Shown: one piece after another, positions 8,002 to 10,146 of the stretch | Layout: each line of letters opens with the position of its first letter | Position numbering within the stretch: position 1 is the first letter of the stretch | DNA from: an uncultured Paracoccaceae bacterium | GTDB taxonomy: Bacteria > Pseudomonadota > Alphaproteobacteria > Rhodobacterales > Rhodobacteraceae | Direction of reading: 5' to 3' | Assembly: GCA_937900975.1 (NCBI GenBank) | Contig: CALCPC010000221.1 | Span: forward strand, 1-10,146 | DNA length: 10,146 nt | Notes under the pieces: model-generated | Database searches by the model: none | The model's input: only the letters and a program-made list of their open reading frames with translations | What the model was told of the DNA's origin: nothing | Translations under genes and position numbers: made by a program

Positions 8002-8030
8002 CGACCCCGCCCGATCACCGGGCGGGGTCG
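8002..8030 (+). terminator. Strong hairpin terminator after ftsZ
   Basis: A perfect 12-bp GC-rich stem (CGACCCCGCCCG 8002-8013 with CGGGCGGGGTCG 8019-8030) closes a 5-nt loop and begins 4 nt after the ftsZ stop. The following bases (ATTGTTG) are only partly T-rich, but stem strength and position make termination of ftsZ transcription likely. Confidence 0.8.
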
Positions 8031-8401
8031 ATTGTTGCCGATCCGTCACGGGCTGGATCACAGCAAAATCGTGCCGTTCCGGCGCCGCCCAACGGCAGGG
8101 CGCCCTGGAAAATTCCCGTAAATATCTGAAAATACACCTAAAACTTGCGCTATTAAACAGAGGCGAGGGCCGGCGTGCCCGGCCTGCGGCCGGCCCGCCG
8201 ACGCCTGTTACACCGCTGAAAGATACCGACACAAAGCTTGATTTGAGCACTCCAACGCCACCGCCTAACACAATGTGTAGGAGGGGTTTTTGCGTGGCGT
8301 GTCGGGTTAGGGATCCGACGGACCGGTCAACTCAAAACCTCCGATACACAATGACCCGGGCCCGCGCTCGGCAACAGATAAGAACGAGAACGAGGCTTAC
8401 C
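8031..8401 (+). promoter_or_regulatory. Long structured leader upstream of lpxC
   Basis: No separate gene is convincing in this stretch. It contains an AT-rich patch (8109-8160, including CCTAAAA and TATTAAA) and then a complex inverted repeat: AGGCG (8161-8165) with CGCCT (8202-8206) outside, and GGGCCGG (8167-8173) with CCGGCCC (8190-8196) inside. A weak sigma70-like pair follows, TTGAGC (8243-8248) and TAACAC (8266-8271) with 17 nt between. The small palindrome ACACAATGTGT (8268-8278) overlaps this -10. Right after comes AGGAGGGG (8279-8286), a near-perfect ribosome site nine nt ahead of a GTG (8294) that is in frame with lpxC. A second, weaker site serves the conventional start at 8402. 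Confidence 0.4.
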
Positions 8402-9322
8402 GTGCAGACCACACTTGCAAGATCCGTTCAATTTGTCGGCATGGGCCTGCATTCCGGGCGCCCTGTGCGACTGACGCTGAAACCGGCGGCCGCCGGATCT
8501 GGGATCCGGTTTCGCCGCGTCGATGTGCGGGATCGCGACGGCGTTGTGCCGGCACGCTTCGACGCTGTGTCGGACACCCGGCTGAACACGCGGCTGAGCA
8601 ATGCGGCCGGCGTGACCGTCAGCACAGTCGAACATCTGATGGCGGCGTTTGCCGGGGCCGGCCTTTACAATGTGACCGTCGACATCGACGGACCCGAAGT
8701 CCCGATCATGGATGGCAGCGCGCGCCGGTTTCTTCGCGATATCCTGGAGGCCGGCCTGGTGGCCCAGGCGGCACCGTTGCAAGTGATGCGGATCGTGTCG
8801 GATATTGTGCACCGCGAAGGCGACGCAGAGGTCCGGCTGAGCCCCTATAACGGCCTGAAGATCTCGTTCGAAATCGCGTTCGACGAGGCCGCGATTGGGC
8901 GCCAGACGGCAAGCTTTGACATGTCGAACGGCACCTTCGCGCGGGAGCTTGCCGATTGCCGCACTTTCTGCCGCCGTCAGGATGTCGAGGCGATGCAAGC
9001 CGCTGGTCTCGGCCTTGGCGGCACGCTGGAAAACGCAGTCGTCGTCGAAGGCGCGACCGTTCTGAACCCCGAAGGGTTCCGCCGGGTTGATGAGTGTGTG
9101 CGCCATAAGATCCTGGACGTTCTCGGCGATATCAGCCTGGTGGGGATGCCGATCCTTGGCCATTATCAGGGGGTGCGGGCCGGTCACGGGCCGACGAACC
9201 GGATGCTGCGGACACTGTTTGACCGGCCCGAAGCCTACCGGATCGAAACCTGCACGCCCGAGACGGCCCGCGGCCTTCCGGGGGCGGGGCTGTGCCCCGC
9301 CGATCTGGCCAAGGTTGGCTAG
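8402..9322 (+). CDS. lpxC: UDP-3-O-acyl-N-acetylglucosamine deacetylase LpxC
   Basis: Zinc-dependent cytoplasmic deacetylase, the first committed step of lipid A synthesis. The 306-residue product (usual length about 305) shows LARSVQFVGMGLHSG (5-19), TVEHLMAAF (75-83) with zinc ligand H78 and catalytic E77, DGPEVPIMDGSA (96-107), RTF (187-189) with the active-site Thr, RHKILDVLGD (234-243) carrying zinc ligands H235 and D239 plus K236, and GHGPTNRML (261-269) with catalytic H262. All key residues are present. The start chosen is GTG 8402-8404, with GAGG 8391-8394 and a 7-nt gap, because family proteins begin just there. An alternative GTG at 8294, with a stronger AGGAGG, would add 36 residues rich in Arg and unlike the family. 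The gene is flanked by terminators on both sides, so it is probably monocistronic. Confidence 0.96.
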   Translation: MQTTLARSVQFVGMGLHSGRPVRLTLKPAAAGSGIRFRRVDVRDRDGVVPARFDAVSDTRLNTRLSNAAGVTVSTVEHLMAAFAGAGLYNVTVDIDGPEVPIMDGSARRFLRDILEAGLVAQAAPLQVMRIVSDIVHREGDAEVRLSPYNGLKISFEIAFDEAAIGRQTASFDMSNGTFARELADCRTFCRRQDVEAMQAAGLGLGGTLENAVVVEGATVLNPEGFRRVDECVRHKILDVLGDISLVGMPILGHYQGVRAGHGPTNRMLRTLFDRPEAYRIETCTPETARGLPGAGLCPADLAKVG

Positions 9323-9361
9323 GGCCAGGCCGCCAAGACCACCCGATCTTTGAACCAGCAC

Positions 9362-9403
9362 CGCCCAGGATCAGCCATGCGCCGATCCTGGGCGATGCTT
9401 TTT
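9362..9403 (+). terminator. Rho-independent terminator after lpxC
   Basis: A perfect 11-bp stem (CGCCCAGGATC 9362-9372 with GATCCTGGGCG 9384-9394) encloses an 11-nt loop and is followed by a run of five T residues at 9399-9403. It lies 40 nt after the lpxC stop. This is the most classical terminator in the window. Confidence 0.85.
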
Positions 9404-9549
9404 GGGGTCGGAGACGCACAGGCTTGCCCGAAAGCCATGCAAGCGCCGGATGCGTCCACGGCCCCTTTCGTCCCTCGCCAAAGCTATGGTAAACAAGGGT
9501 ATCGCGGGGGTCTCGCCGCGCGACGCATGAAATTTGGGACGACGCCGCC
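9404..9549 (+). promoter_or_regulatory. bamD upstream region
   Basis: This stretch between the lpxC terminator and bamD should hold the bamD promoter. The best -10-like word is TATGGT (9485-9490) followed by AAAC, without a clear -35. GGGA (9536-9539) is the only ribosome-site-like word before the bamD ATG, ten nt away and weak. Confidence 0.3.
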
Positions 9550-10146
9550 ATGATCGGAAAGAGCCGCCTGCTTGCCCCCGCGCTGTTGGGCGTTCTTCTG
9601 ATGGTACCCGCGGGCTGCGCACGGCTCGGCTTTGGCGGTGAAACGGAGATCGCGATCGAAAGCCGCTCAGCCGAGGAGCTTTTTTTGGCGGCTGAGTTCG
9701 ATTTGGAAGAGGGGCGCCCCCTCCGCGCTGCACGCATGTTCGATGAGTTTGAGCGGCTTTACCCCTATTCCGAATGGGCTAAGCGGGCGATGATGATGTC
9801 GGCCTTCGCCTATTACGACGCCAGCCGGTTCGAAGACAGCCGCGCCGCCGCCGAACGGTATCTCGATTTCTTTCCCGCCGATCAGGACGCGGCTTACGCG
9901 CAATATCTGATCGCGCTCAGCTACTACGATCAGATCGTCGATGTGGGCCGCGACCAGGCCACAACCTTCGATGCGCTGCAGGAATTGCGCGAAACCATCG
10001 AACGGTATCCCGACAGCGATTACACCAAATCGGCGGAGGTGAAGTTTGACCTAGCTCTAGTCCATCTTGCGGGGAAAGAGTTTGAGGTTGGCCGCTTCTT
10101 TCTGAATAAAGGTCATTTTTCGGAGGCGATAAACCGTTTTAGCGGG
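9550..10146 (+). CDS. bamD: Outer membrane protein assembly lipoprotein BamD (partial, 3' end missing)
   Basis: Essential TPR lipoprotein of the BAM complex that, with BamA, inserts beta-barrel proteins into the outer membrane. The first 199 residues are present; the gene runs off the window. A signal peptide with a hydrophobic core (LLAPALLGVLLMVPAG, 7-22) precedes Cys23, the likely lipidated residue, although Pro at -3 is not the usual lipobox Leu. TPR-like helices follow, with family wording LYPYSEWAKRAMMMSAFAYY (about 74-93), RAAAERYLDFFPADQDAAYA (100s), QYLIALSYYDQI and IERYPDSDY, and GRFFLNKGHFSEAINRF near the cut. The position after lpxC is typical of Rhodobacterales dcw ends. ATG 9550 is the first Met that leaves a full signal peptide. 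Confidence 0.93.
   Translation, partial: MIGKSRLLAPALLGVLLMVPAGCARLGFGGETEIAIESRSAEELFLAAEFDLEEGRPLRAARMFDEFERLYPYSEWAKRAMMMSAFAYYDASRFEDSRAAAERYLDFFPADQDAAYAQYLIALSYYDQIVDVGRDQATTFDALQELRETIERYPDSDYTKSAEVKFDLALVHLAGKEFEVGRFFLNKGHFSEAINRFSG

Noticed and set aside
7363..8271. Open minus-strand frame of 302 codons across the ftsZ end and lpxC leader
   Set aside because: His/Arg-rich shadow of the ftsZ linker; it crosses a strong terminator hairpin.

Overview
The window is a GC-rich stretch of an alphaproteobacterial dcw (division and cell wall) cluster. Gene order and protein wording are most like Rhodobacteraceae: remnant of a DUF2484-like gene - murB - ddl - ftsQ - ftsA - (antisense sulfotransferase) - ftsZ - lpxC - bamD (cut by the window end). 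The family assignment is from recall of gene order and protein motifs; no database was searched.

Region 1-521 has no intact gene. It begins with a short near-palindromic stretch. From about 70 to 440 it holds fragments, in three different frames, of what looks like the small membrane protein (DUF2484 type) usually found between murC and murB. A 97-bp palindrome-rich segment with 8-bp terminal inverted repeats (172-268) interrupts the first fragment and supplies a stop codon. murC itself is not in the window.

Region 522-4611 is a tight + strand operon: murB (TTG start behind a strong Shine-Dalgarno), ddl, ftsQ (overlaps ddl by 13 nt) and ftsA (overlaps ftsQ by an ATGA). The first two make UDP-MurNAc and D-Ala-D-Ala for peptidoglycan. 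FtsQ and FtsA belong to the divisome that works with FtsZ.

Region 4612-6465 breaks the usual ftsA-ftsZ adjacency. A hairpin followed by T residues lies after ftsA. A convergent gene on the minus strand encodes a PAPS-type sulfotransferase domain with a long C-terminal extension I do not recognise. A 198-bp divergent intergenic region then leads to ftsZ. This is the least ordinary part of the window.

Region 6466-9322 holds ftsZ with a long Pro/Ala-rich linker, a strong terminator, a 400-bp structured leader, and lpxC (lipid A synthesis) with its own strong terminator. lpxC has two plausible GTG starts. bamD (outer-membrane protein assembly lipoprotein) begins at 9550 and runs off the end. Because ftsZ, lpxC and bamD each follow a terminator-like hairpin, this half appears to be separate transcription units rather than one operon. 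I found no RNA genes, CRISPR arrays or intact transposase genes.
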